Shown in pieces: positions 53,503 to 62,936 of a stretch of DNA of 64,000 nt (the stretch's first letter is position 1; each line of letters starts with the position of its first letter). The notes below the pieces were generated by a model. That model did no database searches. It was not told the origin of the DNA and worked only from the letters and a program-made list of their open reading frames with translations. This DNA comes from CAVUAF01 sp963739375 (GTDB taxonomy: Bacteria > Acidobacteriota > Terriglobia > Terriglobales > Acidobacteriaceae): assembly GCA_963739375.1 (NCBI GenBank), contig CAVUAF010000019.1, positions 1-64,000 on the forward strand, in the 5' to 3' direction. The position numbers and the translations under genes are program-made.

Positions 53503-56500
53503 ATGCCCGACTTTCTCCAATCCGTGCGTGAGCGCGTCGTCATTTACGACGGCGCCATGGGCACCAACATCCAGTTCCGCAACCCCACGGTGGACGATTA
53601 CTGGGGCAAGGAAGGGTGCAACGAACTGCTGGTGCTCTCGCGTCCCGACATCATTCGCGACATCCACGCCGACTTCTTCCGCGTGGGCTGCGACGTGGTC
53701 GAGACCAACACCTTTGGCGCCACCCGCATCGTGCTGGCCGAGTACGGCCTGGAGCACGACGTCGAGAAGATCAACCTGGCGGCGGTGCAACTGGCGAAGG
53801 AAGTCGCCGCCAGCTTCAACGACCGGCCCCGCTACGTCGCCGGCTCCATCGGGCCCACCACCAAGCTGCCGTCGCTCGGCCACATCTCGTTCGACGACAT
53901 GGCCGCCGCCTTCGTCGAGCAGGCCCGCGCCCTGATCGCCGGCGGCGTTGACGTGCTGCTCATCGAGACCAGCCAGGACCTGCTCCAGGCCAAGTGCGCC
54001 ATCGCCGCCATGTTCGACGCCATGCGCCTCGAAGGCAAGCGTTTGCCGGTGACTATTCAAGTGACGCTTGAAGCCACGGGCACGATGCTGCTGGGCACCG
54101 AAATCGGCGCTGCGCTCACCGCGCTCGAGGCCTACGACGTGGACATCGTGGGGCTGAACTGCGCCACCGGCCCGAAGGAGATGAACGACGCGGTCCGGCA
54201 TCTGTGCGACAACTCGACCAAGTTCGTCTCCTGCCTGCCCAATGCCGGGCTGCCGCAGAACGTCGGCGGACGCGCCGTCTACGGCCTGACGCCGCAGGAG
54301 CTGGCGGAGTACCACCAGCGTTTCATCACCGAATACGGAGTGCGCGTGGTGGGCGGCTGCTGCGGCACCACGCCTGAGCACCTGAAGGCGGTGGTCGAAA
54401 CCTGCGCGCAGCTTACGCCGCGGGCGCGCGCCAATCCGCCCCTGGGCGCCGCCGCCAGCGCCTACACCGCGGTGCCGTTCGACCTCGATCCCAAACCGCT
54501 CATCGTCGCCGAGGAGATGAACACCACCACGCAGCGGGCGCAGTTCCGCGACCTGGTGCGAGCGCAGAATTACGACGCCATCCTCGCGCTCTCCAAGAAG
54601 CTGGTCAACGAAGGCTCGCACATGCTCGACCTCTGCACCGCCATCGTGGGCGAGGACGAGAAGGGCTACATGAACGGCATCCTGGAGAAGGTGGCGACCC
54701 GCGTCCCCGCCCCGGTGCTGGTGGATTCCACCGAGGCGGACGTGATCGAGGAGGCGCTGAAGCGCATTCCCGGCAAGGCCATCATCAACTCCATCAATCT
54801 GGAGGACGGCGAGAAGCGCACCTCGCGCGTGCTCCCCGCCGCCAAGCGCTACGGCGCCGCCGTCATCGCGCTCACCATCGACGAAGAGGGCATGGCGCTG
54901 ACCGCCGACAAGAAGGTCGCCATCGCCAAGCGCATCTACGACCTGGCAACGCAGAAGTACGGCATTCGTCCCGTGGACCTGATCTTCGACGCCCTCACCC
55001 TGCCCATCTCCACCGGCCAGGACGAGTACCGCACCGCTGGCGTCGAGACGCTGCAGGCGGTGCAGCGCATCAAGAAAGAGCTGCCCGCGGTCCACACCAT
55101 TCTCGGGGTGTCGAACATTTCCTTCGGGCTCGACGCCTATCCGCGGCGCGTGCTCAACAGCGTTTTCATGTACGAGGCGGTGAACCACGGGCTGGACCTG
55201 GCCATCGTGAATTACGCCAAGGTGTATCCGCTGCACAAGATTCCCGAGGCGGAAGTCGAGCTGGCGCGCAAGCTGATTTATCACGACACCTCCGGCGGTG
55301 ATCCGCTGCAGAAATACATGCAGTTCTTCGCGGCCCAGGGCAAGAAGACCGAGCCGCCCAAGATCCACGCCGAGCAGCTCGCCGTCGAAGACCAGCTGAA
55401 GTTCCCATCATCAACGGCGAAAAGGCCATCGGTGAGGGCGCCGAGCAGCAGTCGCTGGTGCAGCGATGCTGGACGACGCGCTCCGCACCTACACTCCGCT
55501 CGATTTGATCAACACCGTGCTGCTCGACGGCATGCGTACCGTCGGCGACCTGTTCGGCGCGCGCAAAATGCAGCTGCCCTCGGTGCTGGATTCGGCGGCG
55601 GTGATGAAGGCGGCGGTGGCCTACCTGGAACCGAAGATGGAGAAGAAGGACGGCGCGCAGAAGGGCACCATCGTCCTGGCCACGGTGAAGGGCGACGTGC
55701 ACGACATCGGCAAGAATCTCGTCGACATTATCTTGACGAACAACGGGTACACGGTGGTGAACCTGGGGATCAAGCAGCCGTCGGACGCCATCATCCGCGC
55801 GGCGCAGGAGCACCGGGCGGACGCCATCGGGCTGAGCGGGCTGCTGGTGAAGTCGACGCTGGAGATGAAGTACGTGCGTCGAGGACCTGGAGCAGCAGAA
55901 GCTGGCGTATCCGGTGATCTGCGGCGGGGCGGCGCTGACGCGGAAGTACGTCGAGGACGACCTGCGGCGGGAGTACAGCGAAGCGGTGTTCTACGCCGAT
56001 GACGCGTTTGCCGGGCTGCGCCTGATGGACGACCTGACCGCGGCGGACGGCGCGCGCGAGACGCGCCTGAACGAAGGCCGCACCCGGAAAGAACAAGTGA
56101 AAGCGGCGCCCGCCGGCGGCGAGTCGCCCGCGGCGTCGGCAGCAGCGGCGCCCGCGGTGGTGATTCCACCGGCGCCCAACATTCCGCAGCCGCCCTTCTG
56201 GGGAGCGCGGGTGGCGCGCGACTTCGACTTGCGCGAGCTCTTCGGCTACATCAACGAAACCGCGCTGTTCAAGAACCAGTGGCAGCTCAAGACGGCGTCG
56301 CAGGAGCAGTACGTCAAGGCGGTCGCGGAGAAATACCGCCCGATCCTGCTGGCGTTGCAGGAGGAGGTCGCGAAGTCAGGGCTGCTGGAGCCGAAAGTGG
56401 TGTACGGCTATTGGCCGTGCCAGGGCGACGGGAACGACGTAATCATCTACGACCCGGTATATCGCCTCGTACAGCAGTCCGTGGCGGAGGTCTGCGGAAC

Positions 56501-57029
56501 GGACGTGGCGGCGGAGGGGCCACCACGCGAACTCCTGCGCTTCACCTTCCCGCGGCAGAAGGAAGGACGGCGGCTGTGCATCTCCGATTTCTTCCTGCCG
56601 CGCAGTGCCGGGAAGTACGACGTGATCGGGGTGTCGCTGGTGACGGTGGGGGAGCGCGCGTCGCACGAGACCAAGCGGCTCTTCGAAGCCGGCGAGTACA
56701 CGCGCTACCTCTACCTGCATGGCCTCAGCGTGGAGACGGCGGAGGCGCTGGCGGAGCGGCATCACAAGCGCATGCGCGAAGAGCTGGGCATCGCCGGCGA
56801 CGACGCGCCCGCAATCCGCGACCTCTTTCACCAGAAGTACCGCGGGTCGCGCTTCTCCTTCGGCTACCCGGCGTGCCCGAACCTTGAAGACCAGACCAAA
56901 ATCTTCGCGCTGCTCGACCCCGAGCACACGGTGGGGGTGCGGCTGACGTCGGGTTATCAACTGGAGCCCGAGCAGTCGACCAGCGCCATCGTGGTGCATC
57001 ATCCGAGCGCGAAGTACTTCGTGGCGTAG
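53503..57029 (+). CDS. metH: Cobalamin-dependent methionine synthase (three frameshifts)
   Basis: About 1,170 residues over three breaks. Homocysteine domain (to about residue 310): ERVVIYDGAMGTNIQ, zinc ligands in VGLNCATG and GGCCGTTPEH. Pterin domain (about 325-600): NVSN-like GVSNISFGLDAYPR. Breaks lie near 55403 and 55463 (one base missing each) and near 55878 (one base extra). Cobalamin domain: VKGDVHDIGKNLVDII, where the His of DxHxxG binds cobalamin. Reactivation domain (from about 56190): RDLFHQKYRGSRFSFGYPACPNLEDQ. It methylates homocysteine with methyl-tetrahydrofolate. All domains keep their key residues, so the breaks look like read errors. No cobalamin riboswitch is evident upstream. 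Confidence 0.92.
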
Positions 57030-57611
57030 GAGCTGGCTGCAAGGTGCTAGCTGCTAGCTGCTAGCCATAAGCCATAAGCCATAAGCCATAAGCCAGAAGC
57101 CAGAAGCCTCCCTGCGCCTTTATCGAGCTTGAGGCTTACCGCTTATTGCTGATCGCTGGTTTCTGCTTACTGCGGCGGGGTGGCGGGCGGCGGCAGGGGA
57201 GGCAGGGGCGTGCGGCGCCTGCTGGGTCATGAGAACGGCCAGCAGGAGCAGAAGTGTCGGGGTCATCATGCTCGGCCGACACTATGGATGAGCCGCGCGG
57301 GAAAACGATACGGGCAGACTCACCACGAAGGCACGAAGGCACGAAGAAAGGAGAATGGCAGAAGGCAGAAGGCAAAAGGCAGAAGGCAAAAGGCAGAAGG
57401 CAAAAGGCAGAAGGCAAAAGGCAGAAGGCAAAAGGCAGAAGGCAGTAAGGATGCTTCCTCATCTCGGCATCCTCTGACAAGAGAAACCCAAGATCCCTCG
57501 GCGCGGCTTCAGTCGTCCGCCGCGGCGGACTCCCTCAGCCTGGCTCGGGATGACAAGGAAGAAGGGGAGTCGCTGCGTACCTCGGGAGGTTCTGATGCCG
57601 CAGCTAGTGGC
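57030..57611. repeat. Intergenic low-complexity repeat block
   Basis: No gene. CTAGCTGCTAGCTG words and GCCATAAGCCATAAGCC steps (57062-57107), then about six copies of GGCAGAAGGCAAAA (57357-57445), then the element GATCCCTCG...CTCGGGATGAC (57490-57557). Open frames across it are repeat artefacts. Confidence 0.8.
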
Positions 57612-57791
57612 TCAGAGCTTCTCGAAGAACTCGCAGGCGGAGCAGGAAATGTAGATGCCGCCGGGAACGCCGCGCTCGCGGTCTTTCATGCGCTTGACGA
57701 TGCGGGTGGGCTTGCCGCACTTGGGGCAATCGGTGCTCTTCGAGGTGTCCATGACTTTCTTGCGGTCGGCGGTCTTGGCAATCTTGACCAT
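57612..57791 (-). CDS. Small zinc-ribbon protein
   Basis: 59 residues from ATG 57791, with AGGAG upstream: MVKIAKTADRKKVMDTSKS, then CPKCGKPTRIVKRMKD and CSACEFFEKL. The four cysteines as CPxC...CSxC form a zinc ribbon, as in small nucleic-acid-binding proteins. Function unknown. Confidence 0.65.
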   Translation of the reverse strand: MVKIAKTADRKKVMDTSKSTDCPKCGKPTRIVKRMKDRERGVPGGIYISCSACEFFEKL

Positions 57792-58089
57792 CGGGAGGCT
57801 CCTGAGGTTCACTCCGCGGCGGCGGAGGGGAATTACGGGAGTAAGTGCGAGGTGGCGGAGCCACTGATCGGACGCCGCAGCGGCGGCACAAGCGGTTTAC
57901 TCGCCGGTCTTCGTGATTGTACCTGATCGCGGGGCGGTCGCGCAGGGGCGCTACTTGGCGGGCGCGAAGCGCACAATAATATAGCTGACTGACTCGCGGC
58001 AGATGACGGGTTTTGGCGGGAAGTCACGGGCGCGCTTGGCAGGGGTTACCGTAATCAGAGCAGAACAAGTAGGGCTATAATCCCCGGCC

Positions 58090-58473
58090 ATGAAGCCGAT
58101 GATAGCGCTCGCTTTACTGCTGACCGGGACAATTCTTGGCGGCCAGGACAGACCCAAGTACGCGTTCGAGGATGCGAATACCGGCAACGGGTTCCTGCGC
58201 CAATGCAGCGATCTCACTCCCCAAACTGATTCCCTGAGGCTTTGGTACTGTGCTGGCTATGTCAGCGGGCTAATAGATGGCATGGCAGTTGTGAAAGCGG
58301 CAGTGGAGTATCGGGGTTACTGCCTGCCAACCAAGGTGGAAACCGGCCAACTTGCTGACGTGCTCGTCAAATACATCCGAGAGCACCCAGAAATTGCCCA
58401 CGCGCCGACATCCGTGTTGCTCCTGAAGGCGCTCATTCACGCGTATCCGTGCCGCGCTGACTTGCCCAGGTAA
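58090..58473 (+). CDS. Rap1a/Tai-like exported protein
   Basis: 127 residues. Signal peptide (MKPMIALALLLTGTILGG), then the Rap1a/Tai pattern: GNGFLRQCSD, WYCAGYVSGLIDGM, YCLPTKVETGQLADVLVKYIREHPE, and a final HAYPCRADL. Four cysteines could form two disulfides. Family members include immunity proteins against type VI secreted amidases, but many are stand-alone. TATAAT at 58076-58081 lies only nine bases before the ATG. Confidence 0.7.
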   Translation: MKPMIALALLLTGTILGGQDRPKYAFEDANTGNGFLRQCSDLTPQTDSLRLWYCAGYVSGLIDGMAVVKAAVEYRGYCLPTKVETGQLADVLVKYIREHPEIAHAPTSVLLLKALIHAYPCRADLPR

Positions 58474-58487
58474 TTTCCGCCTTCCCG

Positions 58488-59255
58488 TTAAGTTCGGGGC
58501 CCAATTCCGTTGAGCGAAAGAAGTTTATTGAAATCAGATTCCTTGTATTGCGTCCAGCTCACTGGAACGGCTTTGGCGAGTTTTTGCAGGCTTATCCGAA
58601 ACTCATGCATCGGCGCTTGTTCCTTGCCAGAGATAATCGCCTTTAGCAATTCCCACGCCGCGAAATCAGCGGCTTGCAGCGCCGGGGTTCCCGGATGCTC
58701 CAATTCTGGTTTCGGCCTTCCGTACTCGAACAAGGGAACGGGCTTTTGTGCTTCTTCGATAACGCGCATTAGGTCGCCCTTACCGGGGTCGCCAGCCTCA
58801 AACACACTCTTAATCTCGCTCCGCTTGTAATGATGAAGAACCTCTCCCCAGTGATGCGCCTTGTTGACGCAGTCACGCCCCGCCAACGCAAATGGACGAC
58901 CGTAGGTTTCATGCAGCGGGTAAACTCCATCTAATGAATCCCAGATCGCCTGTTTGATCATGCACGCAAAGCCGGCACGGGCGTATCTCGACAGAACGGT
59001 AAGCAACGCATTTATGAATCGCCGCCTTCTCGGTTCGTCTCCCTTCCATCCCTCAAATACGCCCACCGAATGGGCAAATTTCATCATGTGGAAGTAAGGC
59101 ACGTCGAACTCTTTGCGAGCAATCACCTTGCGCCAGTCTCGGTCAAACCGATCCCATTTCGCAACGGTCGAGATGTATCCAGCGACAATTATGACCGCGT
59201 GCTCGTCGCGGCCGCTCGCGTCGAAGTAACTGGTAACCTTATTGGCGATCAGCAT
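58488..59255 (-). CDS. DUF3800 protein
   Basis: 255 residues beginning MLIANKVTSYFDASGRDEHAVIIVAGYISTVAKWDRFDRDW, the DUF3800 RNase H-like start (an early acidic residue in SYFDASG, then AGY). A second acidic position is likely in ALQAADFAAWELLKAI. DUF3800 genes are frequent on mobile and defence islands. Function not established. Confidence 0.8.
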   Translation of the reverse strand: MLIANKVTSYFDASGRDEHAVIIVAGYISTVAKWDRFDRDWRKVIARKEFDVPYFHMMKFAHSVGVFEGWKGDEPRRRRFINALLTVLSRYARAGFACMIKQAIWDSLDGVYPLHETYGRPFALAGRDCVNKAHHWGEVLHHYKRSEIKSVFEAGDPGKGDLMRVIEEAQKPVPLFEYGRPKPELEHPGTPALQAADFAAWELLKAIISGKEQAPMHEFRISLQKLAKAVPVSWTQYKESDFNKLLSLNGIGPRT

Positions 59256-59290
59256 GAGATTGCTCCGGCTGATGAGGAGGAAACCAACAG

Positions 59291-60427
59291 TCAGTCAAGT
59301 ATATTATTGCCCGCGAAGCGCACCACGGTGCGGGTTTCGATCTCCTGTTGCTGCTTGTGCGCCCATTCGCTGCGCGTCTTTACGGCGATGGGAAAGCCAA
59401 GCGCGCGCCACTCGACGTCGGCGCCGCCGGCTTCGTTCATCGAGTGGAGACGACGGATTCGCAGACAATCGAGCTTGCCGAGCGGGGTTTCGATCGTCTC
59501 CCGGCTCACCTGGATGCTCCGGTGTTCCTCTGGTCCCTCACTCGTGGTGCCGTTCGCCGGCACCGGAGCCATGACCAGCGGCAAGGTCTTCTCCACCTTG
59601 TTGCCCTCGGCGGTGACTGCGAAGACGGCCCCCGTTTCATCCTTCTTGACCAGCACCCAGTGTTCGGTGGTGTTGTGGATGGTCGGCTTCTGGCCCGGCG
59701 GGTACAGGGTGCGCTGTTCACGTTCCACCTGGACGTCGAAGCTGGTTCCGAGGGCATAGTCGCGCCAGCTTGAGCCCGGCACCTCGAAGCGCACGAGGGT
59801 ACGCGTCTGGTTTACGGTACGAACCACGCCGGCGCCGCCCGCGTGGACGCTCACCACCTTAAGCGGCTCGGGGAAGCCGGGCGCGCGCCACTCCGAGCCC
59901 TGGCTCTCGGCTTCCAGCATCACCATGCGGTGGTCGATGCGCACGCCCTCGAAGGTCCCGAACGGCGTTTCGATCTGGTCGTACGCAACCACGGTGCGGT
60001 CCTGGCCATCGGGTGCGCCGAAGGCAGTCGGCTGACCGGTCGCGCCCGGTGCGGGCGGGGGCGGCGGTTCCGGGAGCGGATCGACGGGCGACAGGTCGCG
60101 CTCGAGGCGGTGCTTCGCATTTCCCGTCGCGACCTCAATGGTTGCGACCTTGCCGTCGTTGGCGACCACCGTCCAGATTTCCGTTGTCTCCGCGTGCGTG
60201 CTTTGGCGGTGCAGGCTCTCGCTTTCGTCGGTGACTGTCTTGAACTCCAGGATCGTGCCGACCGGCAGGGCTTTCCAGGGGTTCTCGATTCTCTTGGGCG
60301 CGTCGCCCGCGGAAAGAGATAGCGGCGATAGAGCGAGCAGCAGGCTGCTGACGAGAAGGACAAATCCGCCGGCGCCGCGTGGCAAGGACGACGGCTGGCG
60401 GGAGCAGGAACGGCGCCGCGCGATCAC
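59291..60427 (-). CDS. Exported protein with an internal duplication
   Basis: 378 residues from GTG 60427, overlapping the OmpA-family gene stop. A signal peptide or anchor (about residues 15-42) is followed by two related halves. The first has IETPFGTFEGVRIDHRMVML and SEWRAPGFPEPLKVVSV. The second has IETPLGKLDCLRIRRLHSM and VEWRALGFPIAVKTRSE. This internal repeat indicates an old duplication of a domain of about 150 residues. No enzyme motif; probably a periplasmic or surface protein. Confidence 0.7.
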   Translation of the reverse strand: MIARRRSCSRQPSSLPRGAGGFVLLVSSLLLALSPLSLSAGDAPKRIENPWKALPVGTILEFKTVTDESESLHRQSTHAETTEIWTVVANDGKVATIEVATGNAKHRLERDLSPVDPLPEPPPPPAPGATGQPTAFGAPDGQDRTVVAYDQIETPFGTFEGVRIDHRMVMLEAESQGSEWRAPGFPEPLKVVSVHAGGAGVVRTVNQTRTLVRFEVPGSSWRDYALGTSFDVQVEREQRTLYPPGQKPTIHNTTEHWVLVKKDETGAVFAVTAEGNKVEKTLPLVMAPVPANGTTSEGPEEHRSIQVSRETIETPLGKLDCLRIRRLHSMNEAGGADVEWRALGFPIAVKTRSEWAHKQQQEIETRTVVRFAGNNILD

Positions 60428-61602
60428 GGCCGGGCCAGCTCCACCCGGCGATTCAGCGCGCGTCCCTGAGGTGTCTGGTTGTCGGCCACCGGCTTGGTGT
60501 CGGCGTAGCCCTTCGCCGTGAGGCGCGCCCCGTCAACGTTGTGCGCCACCAGCCAGGCCTTCACACTCGCCGCCCGAGCTTCCGAGAGCGTCTGGTTGTG
60601 CGGGCGCGCGCCGGTGTTGTCGGTATGGCCCTGGATTTCCAGCTTCATCGCCGGGTGCGAGGCGAGGAGCTTCTGGACCTGGAGCAGGGTGGCCTCGGAA
60701 TCGGGGCGCAGCGTGGCCTTGTCGGTGTCGAAATAGATGCCGTAGAGCGCCACATGCCCCGCGTCGGCGAGCTCTTTGGCGAGCTTGTCCTGCTGGGCGG
60801 CGGCGCCCAGATCCGCCACCTCGATGACGTAGGCAAAATTGGAGGGCCCGATCTTGACCCAGACGTCGCGTCCGTGTTGCGTGTAGTGGGCGCCTGTGAG
60901 TCCGCCGACGTCGGAGCGGACCACGTCCCAGCCGGCCTTCTGCAGGGCGGCGCTGTAGCGGGTCTGTATCTCGAGCGCGGAGAGGTTGGGCGCCAGCAGG
61001 TAGCTGACAAACACGGCAGGCCCGAGCATTCGCGTCTCCGGCTCCTTATTGGATTTCAGCTCGAAGTGGTCCTCTTTCTTCCACTCCTTGCGCGTGGTGC
61101 CCGGGAGCGGTGTGACGTAGGGCACGTCCGTGTCCGGCTTGAGTTCCTCGACTTTGTCGCCGGGAGGCGTGAGGTCGAAAGCCGCGACCTCCACGTGCTG
61201 CACCAGAACGAGGCGGTCGAGCCCGATCTTGGCCCACCAGTCGCCATGCTGCGCGATGATGAGGCCGTTGGTGTCGCGCAAGACTTGCCAGCCTGCGCGC
61301 TGGAGTGCGGCCTTCCATGCGGGCACGCCGAGGGAGTTCGCATCGCCCTTGAGGAACGCTTGCCACAGGTGGCCGGAGACGGTGATGTGCGTGAAGGGTC
61401 CCGTTGGGTTGGGGTGAGAAAAGTCGTCCTGGCCATACTCCACGTGCTGGACGCGTCCGGTGATGGTCGCGCCCGCCGGCAGCGGCAATTCCGCCGGCAA
61501 TCCCTGGGCCTGCGATGGGTTGGCAGATTGGGCTGCCACCCGCGCTGGCGGCAAGCCCGCCACGAGCAAGGAAACTGAAAGAACGGCCGCAAGTCTTCGC
61601 AT
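60424..61602 (-). CDS. OmpA-family outer-membrane protein
   Basis: About 392 residues from ATG 61602 (MRRLAAVLSVSLLVAGLPPARVAAQ). Two related N-terminal modules (ALQRAGWQVLRDTNGLIIAQHGDWWAKIGL; ALQKAGWDVVRSDVGGLTGAHYTQHGRDVWVKIGP) are followed by an OmpA C-terminal domain (IYFDTDKATLRPDSEATLLQ; LEIQGHTDNTGARPHNQTLSEARA) that binds peptidoglycan. It is the first gene of a two-gene transcript with the duplicated-domain protein. Confidence 0.82.
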   Translation of the reverse strand: MRRLAAVLSVSLLVAGLPPARVAAQSANPSQAQGLPAELPLPAGATITGRVQHVEYGQDDFSHPNPTGPFTHITVSGHLWQAFLKGDANSLGVPAWKAALQRAGWQVLRDTNGLIIAQHGDWWAKIGLDRLVLVQHVEVAAFDLTPPGDKVEELKPDTDVPYVTPLPGTTRKEWKKEDHFELKSNKEPETRMLGPAVFVSYLLAPNLSALEIQTRYSAALQKAGWDVVRSDVGGLTGAHYTQHGRDVWVKIGPSNFAYVIEVADLGAAAQQDKLAKELADAGHVALYGIYFDTDKATLRPDSEATLLQVQKLLASHPAMKLEIQGHTDNTGARPHNQTLSEARAASVKAWLVAHNVDGARLTAKGYADTKPVADNQTPQGRALNRRVELARP

Positions 61603-61680
61603 CAGGCGCCTCGCGTTCTGGAAGGATTTATTTCGGAAGTTGAGCACGTCAACTGCATGGCCTTGTTACGCCGCAAGGAC

Positions 61681-62427
61681 TCACTCACCACGCAGGTCGC
61701 CCATGCCCTGGCAGATGCTGCCGACCGCAAGCGCGCAGGAGCCGATAACGGCGAACCCGACACCGGGGTTGGGGGCGGCGAGGCCACCGAGGCCAAGGAG
61801 CAGGTTGCCGGCGCCCGCTATGGAGCCGGTAAGTATCTTCCCTGTGCCGTTCAGGATCTTTCTCTTTCGTCTTGTTGCGCTTGGCTGCTCAGTCTTGTCA
61901 TCAACCTCAGCCATCCCTGAGAGCTCTTTGCCCGCTCGCTCGACTTGCTCGGGGACCTGCCGTACTGCTTCACTCGGGCTGACGTTCTGGCGCAGTGTTG
62001 CTAAGTGACGCCTCGAGTATTGGATGGTGAGGGTAATCTCGGCGTCGGCGTCTCGAATGCCGGCATCATGGAGAAGCGCTCGGTCTTCGGCAGGTATGAC
62101 AGAGGGGCGAAGGTTGCCAAAGACTGTTGCAGGGTCTTCGTCGATTGCCCGCAAGACGCCGCTGTCATCGAGGGAATGAACGAGCCAATTGAGATATGCG
62201 TGCTGAAGGCCGTCGCCGAGCGCTGAGAGGAGCCGCTTGTCGTCCTCCCGCTCGGCCGTGACGGCAACAAGACGGGCCAAAGAGATGGTCCTCTCAATCT
62301 CGTAATGGAGGTGCCCCCAGTCTTCAAGGTGATGGCGACCTAGACGGTACAATCGAACGTACTTCCGCGCCAGAGCGTCCAAGTATGCCCTGTACTCCTC
62401 ATCGCTGAGAATACTGTCGTCGGTCAC
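61681..62427 (-). CDS. Hypothetical protein with C-terminal membrane hairpin
   Basis: 248 residues. The helical N-terminal part (MTDDSILSDEEYRAYLDALARKYV; HHLEDWGHLHYEIERTISLARLVAV) is followed by a basic stretch (TRRKRKIL) and two hydrophobic segments (GAGNLLLGLGGLAAPNPGVGFAVIGSCALAVG). No family recognised. Its composition is closer to the cassette genes than to its neighbours. Ten bases after its stop is half an attC-like sequence (GCGTAAC on the minus strand, 61665-61671), so it may be a former gene cassette. Confidence 0.6.
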   Translation of the reverse strand: MTDDSILSDEEYRAYLDALARKYVRLYRLGRHHLEDWGHLHYEIERTISLARLVAVTAEREDDKRLLSALGDGLQHAYLNWLVHSLDDSGVLRAIDEDPATVFGNLRPSVIPAEDRALLHDAGIRDADAEITLTIQYSRRHLATLRQNVSPSEAVRQVPEQVERAGKELSGMAEVDDKTEQPSATRRKRKILNGTGKILTGSIAGAGNLLLGLGGLAAPNPGVGFAVIGSCALAVGSICQGMGDLRGE

Positions 62428-62936
62428 CTGAGCACCTCCGCAACCTTGCCGCCTAACTCTTGTTTAGGCCGACCCGCCTAAACCGCCATGGCCGGCGGCC
62501 TATTGACCTGGCTTTCCGGGTCATTTATAAGCTCTGCCCCGGAGTCCGTAGACTCTACACCCGCGGTTGATTTGGTTCAAAGCCGCGGCGGGACGGCAAC
62601 GAGGCAGGGGAGGGTAGTGGTGCAGTTTCACAAACCCAGATCCCTCGCTCGCGCCTCGGTCGTCCGCCGCGGCAGACTCCTTCGGCGCGGCTCGGGATGA
62701 CAATGGTCGGGGGGAGGCCTTGCGGCGCGGTCACTTCGCGAGTGAGGGCTGAAGCCCTGACCTACCGAGCCGCGCCCTTACGAAGACTGCACCACTACCC
62801 AGGGTAGTCGCGGTTTGACCTAGGCAGCCACGGGTGTTACGGTTTTGAGCTTCGTAGTAAGACCCAGCGGTATGCGCAGGCGCCGCGTGGGGTCAGGGCG
62901 CCGAACCACAGGTCGCTTTCTTAGCGAGATACCTTT
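62428..62936. other. Spacer with one dispersed repeat
   Basis: No gene. It holds a GATCCCTCG...CTCGGGATGAC element (62638-62704) related to that at 57490-57557. A short palindrome GCCTAACTCTTGTTTAGGC lies near 62452-62470. The 62,700-62,936 part has no recognisable signal apart from the start of the next gene. Confidence 0.5.

Noticed and set aside
53503..57029. Programmed frameshifting in metH
   Set aside because: The shifts go in both directions, lack slippery-site context, and resemble the indels found in many other genes of the window.
57180..57926. Plus-strand open frame across the 57 kb spacer
   Set aside because: It is translated from GGCAGAAGGCAAAA repeats and the complement of the zinc-ribbon gene, with no start signal.
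62450..62472. Complete attC site at GCCTAACTCTTGTTTAGGC
   Set aside because: Only 19 bases between core-like boxes, so there is no room for the inner arms. Treated as a simple palindrome.
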